64,000 nt of DNA, taken from positions 186,001 to 250,000 of the forward strand of contig OZ244916.1 in NCBI GenBank assembly GCA_965221835.1, written 5' to 3'. A model generated the notes under the pieces. That model saw only the letters and a program-made list of their open reading frames with translations, was not told the origin of the DNA and ran no database searches. A program made the translations under genes and the position numbers. Shown in pieces: positions 42,801 to 51,298 of the stretch. How positions within the stretch are numbered: the first letter of the stretch is position 1; each line of letters starts with the position of its first letter. Source of the stretch: Persebacter sp965221835 (GTDB lineage Bacteria > Pseudomonadota > Gammaproteobacteria > Tethybacterales > Persebacteraceae).

Positions 42801-45040
42801 GTGTCAACAACGACATCAATGGCGGCGGCGGCAACGGCGGCAACTTGTCGCCGTTCGGACCGGTGCGGCGGGCGGATATGTCATTGCTGTCCGAAATTAT
42901 GCCCAACGGCGGCGGCAGCGATTTTTACGATTACACATTGCTGAACGATTCGGATGATTATTTTAGTATTAGCGATTCTCGTTCTGGCGGGAGTCAAAGT
43001 ACGGTATTGAATTTTAGGGCGGGTGCTGGTGTGGGTATTTTTGTGCTTCCCGCCGATGGCATTTATGCGGCGACAATACAAATTGAGCAACAAGATTCGG
43101 GATATTTGGAAGTGTTGACGGTGTATTTTGAATCGGAATTCCCTGAAAACTTATTAGAGGTAAATATGTCGTTGGCAATAAATCCCGATTATGCCAGTTC
43201 TCAGCGTGTGTCAATCTTGGAAACATCTTTTACGGACAGCGGTGCCGCCCAAATTTCCATGGGATTTCTCGGCACAACGCCGCCGTCCTCGCCGCATTTT
43301 GCCGAAATGCGATTTATCGATGGCAACGGGGCGGATAGAACATCGTTGGTAGACATTAGTTTCACCATTCCCGTCATCGACGAATGCAATTCGGGGCGTA
43401 TTGGCGTCAGCAACAAATTGATAGTGGCATTGTCTACCGAAGATTTTGAACTCGGCGATTGTTTTTACAGCGTGCTTTATATTGATACCCGAACCGGCAG
43501 AAATTTCCAAAGATTTGTTAATCTCCTTTTCAGCAAAGTCGGCGATCTTGCACCTCGTGTGTCCGCCACAATTGAAGCAAATGCCGCCATAAACTTGGGC
43601 GGCGGCGACGGTACCTCCGAAAGTTCGCCGTTCGGACCGGTATTTGGAGCGACATCTTTGGCGGTAATTACCCCATCGGGCGGCGACGGGGCGGGCTATA
43701 CTTACAGTTTATTCGGGACATTTATCGGCGATACATCTCTGGATGCATTTTCCATCTCGCCCGCTGATGACGGTGCGAATGCGACATTGGTTTTTCAGGG
43801 AAATTCGCTGCCGAATCCGGATTCGCTGCCGGCGGGCGGTTTTTATAGAGTTGGAATCCGTGTGGAAGAACCGGACCACATCATAATATCGGAAAGAATT
43901 TTTAACTTTGAAACTTTCTTTAAGGTGACGACAGCGGCACCGCCGGTATCCATTTCCGCCACAAATATAAACGCCGCCATCAACCCGGGCGGCGGCGATG
44001 GCAGTGTTGCATCGCCTATCGGTGCGGTACCGGCGGCGGCATCTTTGGCAGTAATTACCCCCGGCGGCGGTGCCGGCACGGATTATACTTATACGATAAT
44101 AGACGGCAATACTTTTGACATTTCGCCCGCCGACAACGGTGCGAATGCGACATTGGTTTTTCGGGGCAATTCGTTGCCGGCAAACGGATTATATTCGGCG
44201 GTCGTCAGCGTACGCGAACCAAATTTAGCCGCCGTTGCGGAGGATGATAGTTATACAATTCTCACCCTTCGTTTTAATGTTGAAGAGGTGGTGTTTACGC
44301 CGGTAAGTGCGACATTTACGCCAAATTCTGATGCGGCAATCAATGCCGACAACGGCGACGGTACCGCTTCGTCGCCGATAGGGCCGATAAGCGGGACGGC
44401 GGAGTATTTGGCGGAAATTACCCCGTCGGGCGGAGACGGCGAGGGCTATACTTATGCGGTGATAAACGATCCGGGCAGAATCTTTAATATCGCTGAACGG
44501 CAGGTGAACGGCGAGATTGCGTTATTTTTCCGGGAGGGGAATATTCCAACAACAGGCGGAATATATGCGGCGACAATCAGCGTACGCGAACCGACTGCCG
44601 CCGCTTTTTCGGTCGGCGAAACGGGCTATACGCTTTTGACCATTCATATTAATGTCCTTTCGCCGATTAGCACATCTTTCGCCCGGGGGAGCGGCGTGTC
44701 TGTGGGCGGCAACACATTTATTCCATTGTTTTATGTCACACAGCGGACGAACAGAGGGGTTTTGGGAAGAATAACGTCTTCCGGCGGGGCGGGTGCATCA
44801 GATGCAACCAAATATACTTATTCCATAACATCGGACATGAATGATTATTTCAAAATAACGCCGACGGCGGATAACACGATGGTGGAAATCAGTTTTCGGG
44901 ACGGTGTCACGCCGACGGCGACTGCGCAAACACAAATCCCCGGTATTGGTACGATAGATAGCCCGGTTTTTGTGTCTATTGAAGTCGGTGACGGCGTAAG
45001 CACTCCGGTTGTGACGAGTATCGGTTTTGTTATCCGATAA
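36884..45040 (+). CDS. Giant inverse autotransporter (intimin/invasin type)
   Basis: 2718 residues from the ATG at 36884, which starts a signal peptide (LAFLAAATLSASSSQ). Residues about 35-370 look like the N-terminal beta-barrel of the intimin/invasin family: the entry segment GGFLYSDYLRTA, then alternating aromatic strands (GLIYRRDYKNVLLGANVFGD, HSPDLPWLVGVAEYYSW). The remaining ~2300 residues are a passenger of Ig/cadherin-like repeats of about 100-115 residues, with recurrent INxGGGDGTxSSPxG and SLAxITPxGGxGxxYTY signatures; four clear ones close the protein. No C-type lectin cap is recognised. It would be anchored in the outer membrane as an adhesin. The gene ends 42 bp from the convergent spoT. 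Confidence 0.88.
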   Translation: MKHFAGFVARFCGAWRLAFLAAATLSASSSQSELGNRGGFLYSDYLRTAAADGVEIGSFSVRINRPGLWVGGEAVAKRVGNAIDALPLSQWAADYYLKEEAALSSRFANRVAAAGWNLAAKAADEAILSATEESFRRGFIRNIEVDLQSALGGRFAHAGLNALGALRETEEDAIVWQLRGFVGGGRSGANAGLIYRRDYKNVLLGANVFGDFEVFKDEEFWRWSLGAEFRSAWADFFANYYVSASDAIFGETDGVRTATYTAGGYDARLHIHSPDLPWLVGVAEYYSWEGEYGAENEDGYRAGFRLRPSDFPAYLEVLYQDGEDGENIGAKVGVNYRFGEEEFESSGGVFRPRDWFFRPAEREYSQRIRTEELTLPLLYRVAAVAPRGGSFTIENEESGGVGSTLTVTDIGGVSLSLDGLLRGAPYTQMVEYGADGWQVPLEPMTLKTIHDRVTLRYATGASGGVLGIGSTVGLTGLTAYLIDGAIALQAFGFYEVVAPPTVAGGESLTVMTQSDDVAFEISVDFDETNNTATGISVNYSVGEIMVGAVMYDCDSDAMADGALQIGKNCRLETPALFLNGDYAAGETALSAGISGNAIDVRYLETRTPYPADGGALATISVRGGDGSATLSAGVNPSLAFDAAGGELRLAAGAFSDTTITATLFLTVAATETGGDSASLILTVRVDGYPLSPISASFAGDLQNGDLRAVNAFFNASLAVATLQVSGGVETGGYNYNFNADNSGIALDGTIVYLGAQAAAGGVFPFTVVISDVDPEGRTADQALSLVISVAGVEYPPVTGDIAGVPSGAVMRADESLGVIGGGGGGGAPYRYSLVGDSANIFELSVATNGDSATLYFANGRLPSADGVYVARIRIAESVSGLATEIESRITVNAPPALALEWAGSDDYNDLSNHDIAISGGRLTVSHIETIAPNSAIAFATVSFVGGSGNAILSRIGGGTLDFDANTGAVNLADGIFGTGANDGRITLTVRAADSQIGATITAEFTVAIIGESLEPFAAVLDRFSHSGDGTQASPLRVTGNFQSDVNIAALAVGGGLQPYTITRMAGGGLVANIDTTTPTGLTLILPQQTTASFAGEVRSATLMIDDSNTDANVQGGTPQIVREIYARIEAIIYPALAVVFSSGELTGGGTQSNRYETNRRNAALAMISASGGSGRYRYTATPGNIFEMDGNVLRFAQSGGRRILPPAGNHFAEVRTETLDGNDAMADGDTIRIYFNIGESPVLDGAVVPNSAFNPGTAAGGLRIMVSGESNVVTVMIDVRDGDNVASASLPPVAIFELTPADANLNINAPAGEVVSYNAATRAFSLDGNHSFYAGAVSSQTVILTATVALADDPDEMEVITASIAVMLTPVPVSAEYAGNAAVNTGNGDGGAGSEFGPVMRSDLSLAVVTGAGGTGTNYNYALINGADNIFELDVATDGSMATVFFAGRRLPSAGGFYVATIRIEEPTSGLSAIAEARFMVNTPPVLALEWAGSNAYNDLSNHDIAISGGRLTVSHIETIAPNSAIAFATVSFAGGSGNAVLSRIGGGTLDFDANTGAVNLADGIFGTGANDGRIILTVRAADSQIGATITAEFTVAIIGESLEPFAAEVRAVAVNGSVPPGDGTQASPFRVTGSFDSEITVATLAVSGGLPPYTISSSGALNGIVSDSGTGAVVVLPATAGTGVRMATFTIADNNTDANVQSGTPAIALPVYVNVAAVQYPPVSSDFVANVFYSSGGRDGVTVPFGPVDRGNVFLAEVTTEGGDGAYAYSLINGSGDIFALSVAAANNAATLFFNNDILPAAADYTATVRVFDSASNLTENVEIRFEVVEAAMVAELELIINSDFMPANGAVVSSGRAREAVLVHSFLQTETAGGTPFAVGTVVLSGGSESGYNYSVETFAVPNPTGCKMLLSVSASGVVTIPPTSANSYMAGECIAGRISGDDDNSGTEPDAINILLTIEADSPPPGAAVRVNNDINGGGGNGGNLSPFGPVRRADMSLLSEIMPNGGGSDFYDYTLLNDSDDYFSISDSRSGGSQSTVLNFRAGAGVGIFVLPADGIYAATIQIEQQDSGYLEVLTVYFESEFPENLLEVNMSLAINPDYASSQRVSILETSFTDSGAAQISMGFLGTTPPSSPHFAEMRFIDGNGADRTSLVDISFTIPVIDECNSGRIGVSNKLIVALSTEDFELGDCFYSVLYIDTRTGRNFQRFVNLLFSKVGDLAPRVSATIEANAAINLGGGDGTSESSPFGPVFGATSLAVITPSGGDGAGYTYSLFGTFIGDTSLDAFSISPADDGANATLVFQGNSLPNPDSLPAGGFYRVGIRVEEPDHIIISERIFNFETFFKVTTAAPPVSISATNINAAINPGGGDGSVASPIGAVPAAASLAVITPGGGAGTDYTYTIIDGNTFDISPADNGANATLVFRGNSLPANGLYSAVVSVREPNLAAVAEDDSYTILTLRFNVEEVVFTPVSATFTPNSDAAINADNGDGTASSPIGPISGTAEYLAEITPSGGDGEGYTYAVINDPGRIFNIAERQVNGEIALFFREGNIPTTGGIYAATISVREPTAAAFSVGETGYTLLTIHINVLSPISTSFARGSGVSVGGNTFIPLFYVTQRTNRGVLGRITSSGGAGASDATKYTYSITSDMNDYFKITPTADNTMVEISFRDGVTPTATAQTQIPGIGTIDSPVFVSIEVGDGVSTPVVTSIGFVIR
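39571..39938 (+). repeat. Intragenic duplication in the autotransporter, copy 1
   Basis: This 368-bp block recurs at 41341-41708, offset exactly 1770 bp (590 codons), with only about a dozen to fifteen differences. It encodes one passenger domain (EWAGSDDYNDLSNHDIAISG ... VAIIGESLEPFAA), far more similar than any other pair of domains. Confidence 0.93.
41341..41708 (+). repeat. Intragenic duplication in the autotransporter, copy 2
   Basis: Second copy of the 368-bp block at 39571-39938. The flanking domains are clearly diverged on both sides, so the similarity is local: recent duplication, or gene conversion between the two domains. Confidence 0.93.
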
Positions 45041-45082
45041 TCCCTCGTCCGCCATTTTCGCAGCGATTTCAATATCCGATTA

Positions 45083-47209
45083 TCAGGCGTCTCGCCGGTG
45101 CCGATGGACATCTATCACATCGGGCAAAGTCCGCAGCAAATGCATCAAGTTTTCCAGTTTGACGAGAGACGGTACTTCCACAATCATTTCCATCTGAATC
45201 CAGTCGTGCGACAAATCGCCCCGGTTGAAATTGAAATTGACGATATTGATATCGCTACGACTCACCGCCGAAGAAACCGCCGATGCCAGCCCCGGACGAT
45301 TGCGGCATTCCATCGCAATCGCACTGCGATAAGTCGCATGGTCCGCCTTGTCGCTCCATGTCGTTTCTATCCATTTTTCGGAACTCCGCCGTTCTCCCCC
45401 TCTCGCTAACGGACATTTGTCGGCGTGTATGGCAAGCCCGCTGTTTTTTTTGAGAATGCCGATGATGGATTCGTAAGGCAGCGGATAGCAACACGGCGAC
45501 ATCGTAATCGCTGCGTTGCCCGCCCCGGCAATGACAAGCGGCGCAATGCGCACATGGTCGCGCCGTGCCTGCCGCCGCAAAATATCGCGCGCGACAATGT
45601 CCGGCAGCATTTTGCCGAGTCCCAGCGCGAGATACAAATCCGCCTCCTCGCGCATATTGCGTGATTGCAAAAACGCCCGCCAATGTTCCGGCGGAATGTC
45701 ATCTGGCGCGACATCCAACCGCTGCAACGCACTTGCCAGAAGTTTGCGCCCCAACAAAACCGAATCGTCGCGACTGACCGCGTTTAGAATATGGCGAATA
45801 CGCGACCGCGCGCGCGCCGTTTTTGCAATTCCCAGCCAGTGCGGCATCGGTTGAATATCTTTGTTTGTTTTGATGGAAACCTGATCTCCCGATTGCAGTC
45901 GCCGCGACAACGGCATTGTCGCGCCGTTTACCACCGCGCTTTCGGCGTGATCGCCCACTTCGGTGTGAATCGCGTAGGCGAAATCCAGCGCGGTGGATGC
46001 GGGCGGCAATCGTATCGGCGCGCCTTCCGGCGTTAACGCGTATATTTCGCCGGGCGACAACTCCACGCGCAAATATTCCATAAAATCGCCCGGCGTATCA
46101 TTTTCGGCGTGCAGTTTCACCAATACGGAAAGACGATTTAACGCTTCCGCTTGCGCTGCATCGGGCGCGGAATCTTCTTGTTTATAAACCCAATGCGCCG
46201 CCAGACCGTGTTCGGCGACTGCGTCCATTTTTTGCGAACGAATTTGAATTTCAATTTTTACGCCTTCGCGCGTTTGCAAGGCGGTGTGCAAAGATTGATA
46301 GCCGTTGGATTTTTCGGTTGCGATGTAATCTTTGAATCGCCCCGGCAACGGCAAAAAAAACTCATGCAACGCGCCCAACGCGAGATAACACTGCATCCGG
46401 TCGGCGACAATCAGGCGAAAACCCACAATGTCCTCCACTTGCGCGAATGTCAATCGCCGCTGTTCCATTTTTTTATAAATGCTGTATAAGTTTTTGCGGC
46501 GGTGTTTTAGCGCGCCTTTTATGCCGTATTTTTTCAACGCTTCGTCAATGCGTTCTTCCACCCGCCCGACGGCTTTTCGGTGTCCTTCTTGCGAATTTTT
46601 TAGCGCTTTGGAAAGTACGCGATAGCGGTTCGGACGCAAATAACGAAACGCCAAATTTTGCAATTCGTCCCGCACCGGATAAATGCCGATTCGTTCGGCG
46701 ATAGGGGCGTAAATTGTCAATGTTTCCAGCGCGATTCGCCGCCGCCGCACCGGTTTGGAAATGCCCGCCAATGTGCGCATATTGTGCAAGCGGTCGGCGA
46801 GTTTGATAAACAAAACGCGCCAATCATCCGCCGCAGCGAGAATGATTTTGCGAAAAGTTTCCGCTTCCTGCGTCCGCTTGTCCATTCCTTCAAAGCGTTC
46901 CATTTTGGAAACGCCTTCCACAAGTTTGGCGACCGGACGCCCGAATTTGTCGCCGATTTGTGCGACACTGACCGGCGTATCTTCCACGACATCGTGCAAA
47001 AGGGCGGCGACAATGGTTTCCGCATCAAAACGCCAGTCCGCGAGAATGTCCGCGACGGTAATGGGATGTTGAATGTAGGGATGACCGGTTTCGCGCACTT
47101 GTCCGAAATGTGCGCTTTTGCTGTAGTTATAGGCGTCTTCTATTTGCGCCAACGCGGCGGGCGAAAGATACGCCCCGATTTTGCGCTTTAATGCGACGAT
47201 GCCCGCCAT
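45083..47209 (-). CDS. spoT: Bifunctional (p)ppGpp synthetase/hydrolase SpoT
   Basis: 708 residues. The hydrolase HD motif HDVVEDT (about 72-78), the synthetase region RFKDYIATEKSNGYQSLHT, a TGS domain (TPEGAPIRLPPASTALDFAY) and a C-terminal ACT domain are in the normal order. It makes and removes the stringent-response alarmone. It follows rpoZ by 12 bp in a gmk-rpoZ-spoT group, as in E. coli. Confidence 0.96.
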   Translation of the reverse strand: MAGIVALKRKIGAYLSPAALAQIEDAYNYSKSAHFGQVRETGHPYIQHPITVADILADWRFDAETIVAALLHDVVEDTPVSVAQIGDKFGRPVAKLVEGVSKMERFEGMDKRTQEAETFRKIILAAADDWRVLFIKLADRLHNMRTLAGISKPVRRRRIALETLTIYAPIAERIGIYPVRDELQNLAFRYLRPNRYRVLSKALKNSQEGHRKAVGRVEERIDEALKKYGIKGALKHRRKNLYSIYKKMEQRRLTFAQVEDIVGFRLIVADRMQCYLALGALHEFFLPLPGRFKDYIATEKSNGYQSLHTALQTREGVKIEIQIRSQKMDAVAEHGLAAHWVYKQEDSAPDAAQAEALNRLSVLVKLHAENDTPGDFMEYLRVELSPGEIYALTPEGAPIRLPPASTALDFAYAIHTEVGDHAESAVVNGATMPLSRRLQSGDQVSIKTNKDIQPMPHWLGIAKTARARSRIRHILNAVSRDDSVLLGRKLLASALQRLDVAPDDIPPEHWRAFLQSRNMREEADLYLALGLGKMLPDIVARDILRRQARRDHVRIAPLVIAGAGNAAITMSPCCYPLPYESIIGILKKNSGLAIHADKCPLARGGERRSSEKWIETTWSDKADHATYRSAIAMECRNRPGLASAVSSAVSRSDINIVNFNFNRGDLSHDWIQMEMIVEVPSLVKLENLMHLLRTLPDVIDVHRHRRDA

Positions 47210-47221
47210 CGCCGCGGGCGA

Positions 47222-47674
47222 TTACTCGGCGGCGGACGCGGCGAGTTTGTCGTCTTCCGCCGCCGCATCATCGCCGCCCGTTGCATTGTCTTCCGCCGCC
47301 GCCGAATCATCTCCGCCCGCCGCCGCCGAATCATCTCCGACCGCCGCCGAATCATTTCCGTCCGCCGCCGCCGAATCTCCGCCCGCCGCCGCCGAATCAT
47401 TTCCGTCCGCCGCCGCCGCGGCATTATCTTCCGCCGCGGCAATGCCGTCCGCAAGTTCCGCCGCTGCGTGATGATCATCCGCCGACAATGCGCCCGCCCG
47501 CAACGCCCCGCGCGCAACTTCGCGCAATGCGACAACGATGGCTTTGTCATCGCCTTCCGGCACGAGAGCATCGGCGCGGCGGACGATTTGTTGCGCCCGT
47601 TTCGCCGCATGATAGGCGAGTTCAAAATGATTTGGGCAGTTGACGAGACAATCGTCTATGGTGATTCGGGACAT
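47222..47674 (-). CDS. rpoZ: RNA polymerase omega subunit with acidic repetitive tail
   Basis: 150 residues. Residues 1-75 match omega (MSRITIDDCLVNCPNHFELAYHA split, then EGDDKAIVVALREVARG). The usual protein ends near residue 90; here about 65 more residues consist of Ala/Asp/Gly/Ser repeats such as DSAAAGGD. Omega supports assembly of RNA polymerase and, with DksA, ppGpp response. It lies between gmk and spoT on one strand. Confidence 0.92.
   Translation of the reverse strand: MSRITIDDCLVNCPNHFELAYHAAKRAQQIVRRADALVPEGDDKAIVVALREVARGALRAGALSADDHHAAAELADGIAAAEDNAAAAADGNDSAAAGGDSAAADGNDSAAVGDDSAAAGGDDSAAAEDNATGGDDAAAEDDKLAASAAE
47270..47440. repeat. Coding minisatellite in the rpoZ tail
   Basis: Units of the form gccgccgccgaatcattccg with variants (tctccgcc, tctccgacc, ttccgtcc) recur about eight times with lengths of 15-24 bp, always in multiples of three, so the reading frame is preserved. 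Length variation between strains is expected. Confidence 0.8.
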
Positions 47675-47689
47675 TGCATTTCTCCTTGG

Positions 47690-48268
47690 TTATTTGCCGA
47701 TGATAACGGAGCGGATTTCGGCGAACGCCCGCTCCAAATTGTCGTTAATAATAACATAATCAAAGCGTTCGGTATATGCGATTTCCGCCGCGGCGCATTG
47801 CAGGCGGCGGGCGATTGTAGCGGCGTCATCTTTTCCGCGCCGCATCAAGCGCGTTTCCAAATCCGCCAAAGAAGGCGGGCGGATGAAAATCAGCACTGTA
47901 TCAGGCATTTGTTTTTTAATCTGCAACGCGCCTTGCACATCAATTTCCAAAAGAATGTTGGCGGATTTTTTGAGTTGCCGCCGCACCCATTCCGCACTAG
48001 TACCGTAATAGTTGCCGAAAACTTCGGCATGTTCCAAAAACGCGCCGTCCGTTTGCATTTGCATAAACGCGTTTTTGTCGACGAAAAAATATTCGCGCCC
48101 GTGTTCTTCGCCCTCCCGCGGCGCGCGTGTGGTGTATGAAATGGCGACTTGCACAACGCCGCTTTCGCGCAGGCGGTTGGAGATGGTCGTTTTGCCCGTT
48201 CCGGACGGTGCGGAAATTACAAATAACTTTCCCGAATCGGGGCGGGCGGCGGCGGATGAAAACTGCAT
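47690..48268 (-). CDS. gmk: Guanylate kinase
   Basis: 192 residues. The P-loop SAPSGTGKTTISNRL (18-32), SYTTRAPREGEEHGREYFFV and the EIDVQGALQIK segment identify guanylate kinase, which phosphorylates GMP to GDP. First of the gmk-rpoZ-spoT group; divergent from the LysR regulator. Confidence 0.97.
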   Translation of the reverse strand: MQFSSAAARPDSGKLFVISAPSGTGKTTISNRLRESGVVQVAISYTTRAPREGEEHGREYFFVDKNAFMQMQTDGAFLEHAEVFGNYYGTSAEWVRRQLKKSANILLEIDVQGALQIKKQMPDTVLIFIRPPSLADLETRLMRRGKDDAATIARRLQCAAAEIAYTERFDYVIINDNLERAFAEIRSVIIGK

Positions 48269-48302
48269 TGGCGAAAAATAGTATCGTACAAATTATATCA
48301 GT

Positions 48303-48308
48303 TATAAT
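48303..48308 (+). promoter_or_regulatory. -10 box of the LysR regulator gene
   Basis: TATAAT ending 9 nt before the GTG start at 48318, so the transcript would have almost no leader. The gmk promoter must lie in the same 49-bp gap on the other strand. Confidence 0.5.
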
Positions 48309-48317
48309 AGTTGCGCC

Positions 48318-49241
48318 GTGAAAATTAATCTTTTGCGTTGTTTGGTATCTATGCAAGACAACGATTTGAATGTTTCCGCCGTTGCGCGGGAGTTGCGAGT
48401 TTTACAACCTTCCGTCAGCAAAAATTTGATGGTGCTGGAAAACGATCTCGGTCCGCTTTTTGTGCGGCGGGGCAGACGATTCGCCGGTATCACGCCTCTC
48501 GGTCGCGAAGTACTCGCCACGGCGCGCGAAATTCTCGTCAAATACGACAATATCGCCGCCCTCAAAAGACGCTACGGCGAAGGCGCATCCGGCGGCGACA
48601 TTCGCATCGGCACGACTCATCTGCAAGCACGTTATGTTTTGCCCGATGCGGTGCGCCGATATTTGCATCGTTATCCGCGCGCCAACATTCAAATTCAACA
48701 AAACTCTCCCGCCGCCTTGATTGCGATGCTGGAACATAATCTCGTGGATGTCGTCGTCTGCACCGAAATACCGGCGGACCATCCGCTGATCGATTCCGCC
48801 GCCGCCTACCGCTGGAATCGCGCCGTTATCGCGCCGTCCGGTCATCCGCTAACCGAAAAACGACTCACCTTAAAAAGAATCGCCGATTATCCGGTCATCA
48901 CTTATGTTCACGGATTTACCGGACGCGCCGCATTTGATTCGGCGTTTCGCGGCGCGCGTCTTGCCGTCAATGTGCCGATTTCCGCCGCCGATTCTGATGT
49001 CGTCAAAACGTATGTCCGCGCCGGAGTCGGAATCGGCGTGATTGCCGCCGTGTCGTACGACCCGCAACAAGACGGCGATATGAAATGCGTTTCCGCCGCC
49101 CATCTTTTTCCCGATATGTGCGTGCAAATGGCGTATTTGCGCGACAAAATTATCACTCCCGCCATGCGCCATTTTATGGATATATTTCGCGCGCATACCG
49201 CATCGGTCAAACAAAAGTTGGGCGCAAAACGCGCCGCCTGA
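48318..49241 (+). CDS. CysB-like LysR-family regulator
   Basis: 307 residues from a GTG start. The winged helix (LNVSAVARELRVLQPSVSKNLMVLE) departs from typical LysR and, with IGTTHLQARYVLPDAV, resembles CysB/Cbl, which sense O-acetylserine or sulfate/adenosine phosphosulfate and control cysteine biosynthesis. No sulfur genes are nearby, so the target is unknown. The -10 box lies 9 nt from the start codon with no ribosome site. Confidence 0.88.
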   Translation: MKINLLRCLVSMQDNDLNVSAVARELRVLQPSVSKNLMVLENDLGPLFVRRGRRFAGITPLGREVLATAREILVKYDNIAALKRRYGEGASGGDIRIGTTHLQARYVLPDAVRRYLHRYPRANIQIQQNSPAALIAMLEHNLVDVVVCTEIPADHPLIDSAAAYRWNRAVIAPSGHPLTEKRLTLKRIADYPVITYVHGFTGRAAFDSAFRGARLAVNVPISAADSDVVKTYVRAGVGIGVIAAVSYDPQQDGDMKCVSAAHLFPDMCVQMAYLRDKIITPAMRHFMDIFRAHTASVKQKLGAKRAA

Positions 49242-49326
49242 TAGCGTACCGCCGCATTGAATTGTGGTATACTTTGCGATGTAGCCGATTGATAAAAATT
49301 CCGATTGACAGAAAGATTGACAGAAA

Positions 49327-50661
49327 ATGAGCGAAGAACAAATTGCAGAACAAGTTGCCGCGACACCGTCGCAAACGCCGCCGCCCGATCCGCTGGCGCG
49401 GACAGTCGTGTATCATTTCGCCCCCGCCGAAGTTGATGCGCAAGTCGACAAACGGTTGATGCAACTCGCCAAAAACGCGCGTGTCAACGGTTTCCGTCCC
49501 GGTCGTGTACCGATGCGCGTTATGCGCGAACGATGGGGCGGCGGATGCATTGCCGAAACTCTCGCCGAAAAAGCGCAAGAAAAATTCGCCGCCGAAGCCG
49601 ATACGATGAACGAACGCCCGATGTCATCGCCGCAAATATCGCCGTCCGTTGTTGCCGCCGCAGACGGTTATCGCGTGGAATGCCGCTACGAAGTCATGCC
49701 CGACATTGCCGCACCCGATTTATCCGCCCAAAAAATCCGCCGTCCGGTATTGACTGTTGGCGACGCCGAAACGGACGAAATGATCGCGCGTTTGCGGCGC
49801 GATGCCGGCGAATACAAAGAAACCGAACGCCCGGCGCGGGCGGACGACCGCGTCAATGTGGATTTTGTCGCCCGCCGCGAAGGCGAAACAATTGAAGAAG
49901 AAAAAAATCGCGATTGGCCGCTCAATTCGCCGATGCTGAAAGACATTGCCGATTCTATTGTCGGCGCATCCGCGGGCGATACGCGCGAAGTAAAAATTAA
50001 CCATCCGGACGATCATCCGGACGAATCGTTACGCGGTGCGCAAACGCAAATGGAAGTTAAAATTAACAAAGTTTTTGAATTGCATCCGCATCCGTTAGAC
50101 AATAGTTTTTTCGCCCAATTCGGCGTTGACGGAGACGAAAACAATTTTCGCGAAATGGTGAAAGATCGCTTGACCGCCGAAGTCGACATGCGCATCCGCC
50201 GCAGCGTTCACGAACAGGCAATGAACGCGCTTCTCGCGGCGACTCCCCAATTTGATTTGCCGCGTTCTTTGGTGCGGGCGGAAGCGGCGGGAATGATTGA
50301 CGGCATGCGAAAAGAAGCGCGCGCACACGGCGTTCCCGATACGACGGTAAAAATGACGCCGCAAATTGTTTCCGCCGCCGTTCGCCGTGTCGCTTTGGGA
50401 TTGATTATCGGCAAATGGCGCGAACGCGAAAAAATAGAAATCGCCGAAAACGAGTTAGAAACGCGCCTGCACGAAATCGCCACTTCCTACCAAAATCCCG
50501 AAGAATACAAAACGCGCGCGCGCGCCGACCAAAGAACAATGCACGCCTTGCATCTGGAAATCATAGAACAACGGGCGGCGGCGTGGGTGTGCGAACGCGC
50601 CGATACTGCGGACGAAAAAACATCGCTGTCGGATTTGCTGGCGGCAGAATCGCATGTCTAA
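49327..50661 (+). CDS. tig: Trigger factor
   Basis: 444 residues. N-terminal ribosome-binding segment NGFRPGRVPMRVM (about 56-68) corresponds to the GFRxGKxP signature. A shortened peptidyl-prolyl isomerase region (VDFVARREGETIEE) and a helical C-terminal domain follow. It chaperones nascent chains at the ribosome exit. A TATACT box lies about 55 bp upstream. It overlaps clpP by 8 bp: tig-clpP-clpX is the conserved order. Confidence 0.96.
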   Translation: MSEEQIAEQVAATPSQTPPPDPLARTVVYHFAPAEVDAQVDKRLMQLAKNARVNGFRPGRVPMRVMRERWGGGCIAETLAEKAQEKFAAEADTMNERPMSSPQISPSVVAAADGYRVECRYEVMPDIAAPDLSAQKIRRPVLTVGDAETDEMIARLRRDAGEYKETERPARADDRVNVDFVARREGETIEEEKNRDWPLNSPMLKDIADSIVGASAGDTREVKINHPDDHPDESLRGAQTQMEVKINKVFELHPHPLDNSFFAQFGVDGDENNFREMVKDRLTAEVDMRIRRSVHEQAMNALLAATPQFDLPRSLVRAEAAGMIDGMRKEARAHGVPDTTVKMTPQIVSAAVRRVALGLIIGKWREREKIEIAENELETRLHEIATSYQNPEEYKTRARADQRTMHALHLEIIEQRAAAWVCERADTADEKTSLSDLLAAESHV

Positions 50662-51298
50662 CATCCGCCTCGCCGGCGGAGATGCATCCGCCTTGTCTTA
50701 TGTGCCGATGGTCGTGGAACAATCGGCGCGCGGCGAACGGGCGTTTGATATTTATTCGCGCCTTCTCAAAGATCGCATCGTTTTTTTGGTCGGCGAAATT
50801 AACGATTATGCGGCGAATATCGTCATCGCGCAGTTGTTGTTTTTGGATGCCGAAAATCCCGAACGCGAAATTCATCTGTATATCAATTCCGGCGGCGGAT
50901 TGGTCACCGCGGGATTGGGCATATACGATACGATGCGCTATGTCAAAAGTCCGGTCGCTACAACTTGCGTTGGACAGGCGGCGAGTATGGCGGCGATTTT
51001 GCTGGCGGCGGGACGCAAAGGAATGCGGCGAATGTTGCCGAACGCGCGCGCGATGATTCATCAACCGCTCGGCGGATTTTCCGGTCAGGCAAGCGACATC
51101 GCCATTCATTCCCGCGAAATTCTGGCGGCAAAAGAACGCCTCAACCGGATTTTGTCGGAACTGACCGGCAAAAATGTACGCCGAATCGCCACCGATACCG
51201 AACGCGATTTCTTTTTTACTGCCGAAGAGGCAGTCGCGTACGGTTTGGTGGACGAAGTGGTTGCACCGATGGACGAAAATCGTGGACGAAAAAAATAA
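50654..51298 (+). CDS. clpP: ATP-dependent Clp protease proteolytic subunit
   Basis: 214 residues. The catalytic serine is in CVGQAASMAAILLAAG and the histidine in MIHQPLGG. ClpP forms the tetradecameric chamber fed by ClpX. It overlaps tig upstream and clpX downstream by 17 bp. Confidence 0.97.
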   Translation: MSNIRLAGGDASALSYVPMVVEQSARGERAFDIYSRLLKDRIVFLVGEINDYAANIVIAQLLFLDAENPEREIHLYINSGGGLVTAGLGIYDTMRYVKSPVATTCVGQAASMAAILLAAGRKGMRRMLPNARAMIHQPLGGFSGQASDIAIHSREILAAKERLNRILSELTGKNVRRIATDTERDFFFTAEEAVAYGLVDEVVAPMDENRGRKK

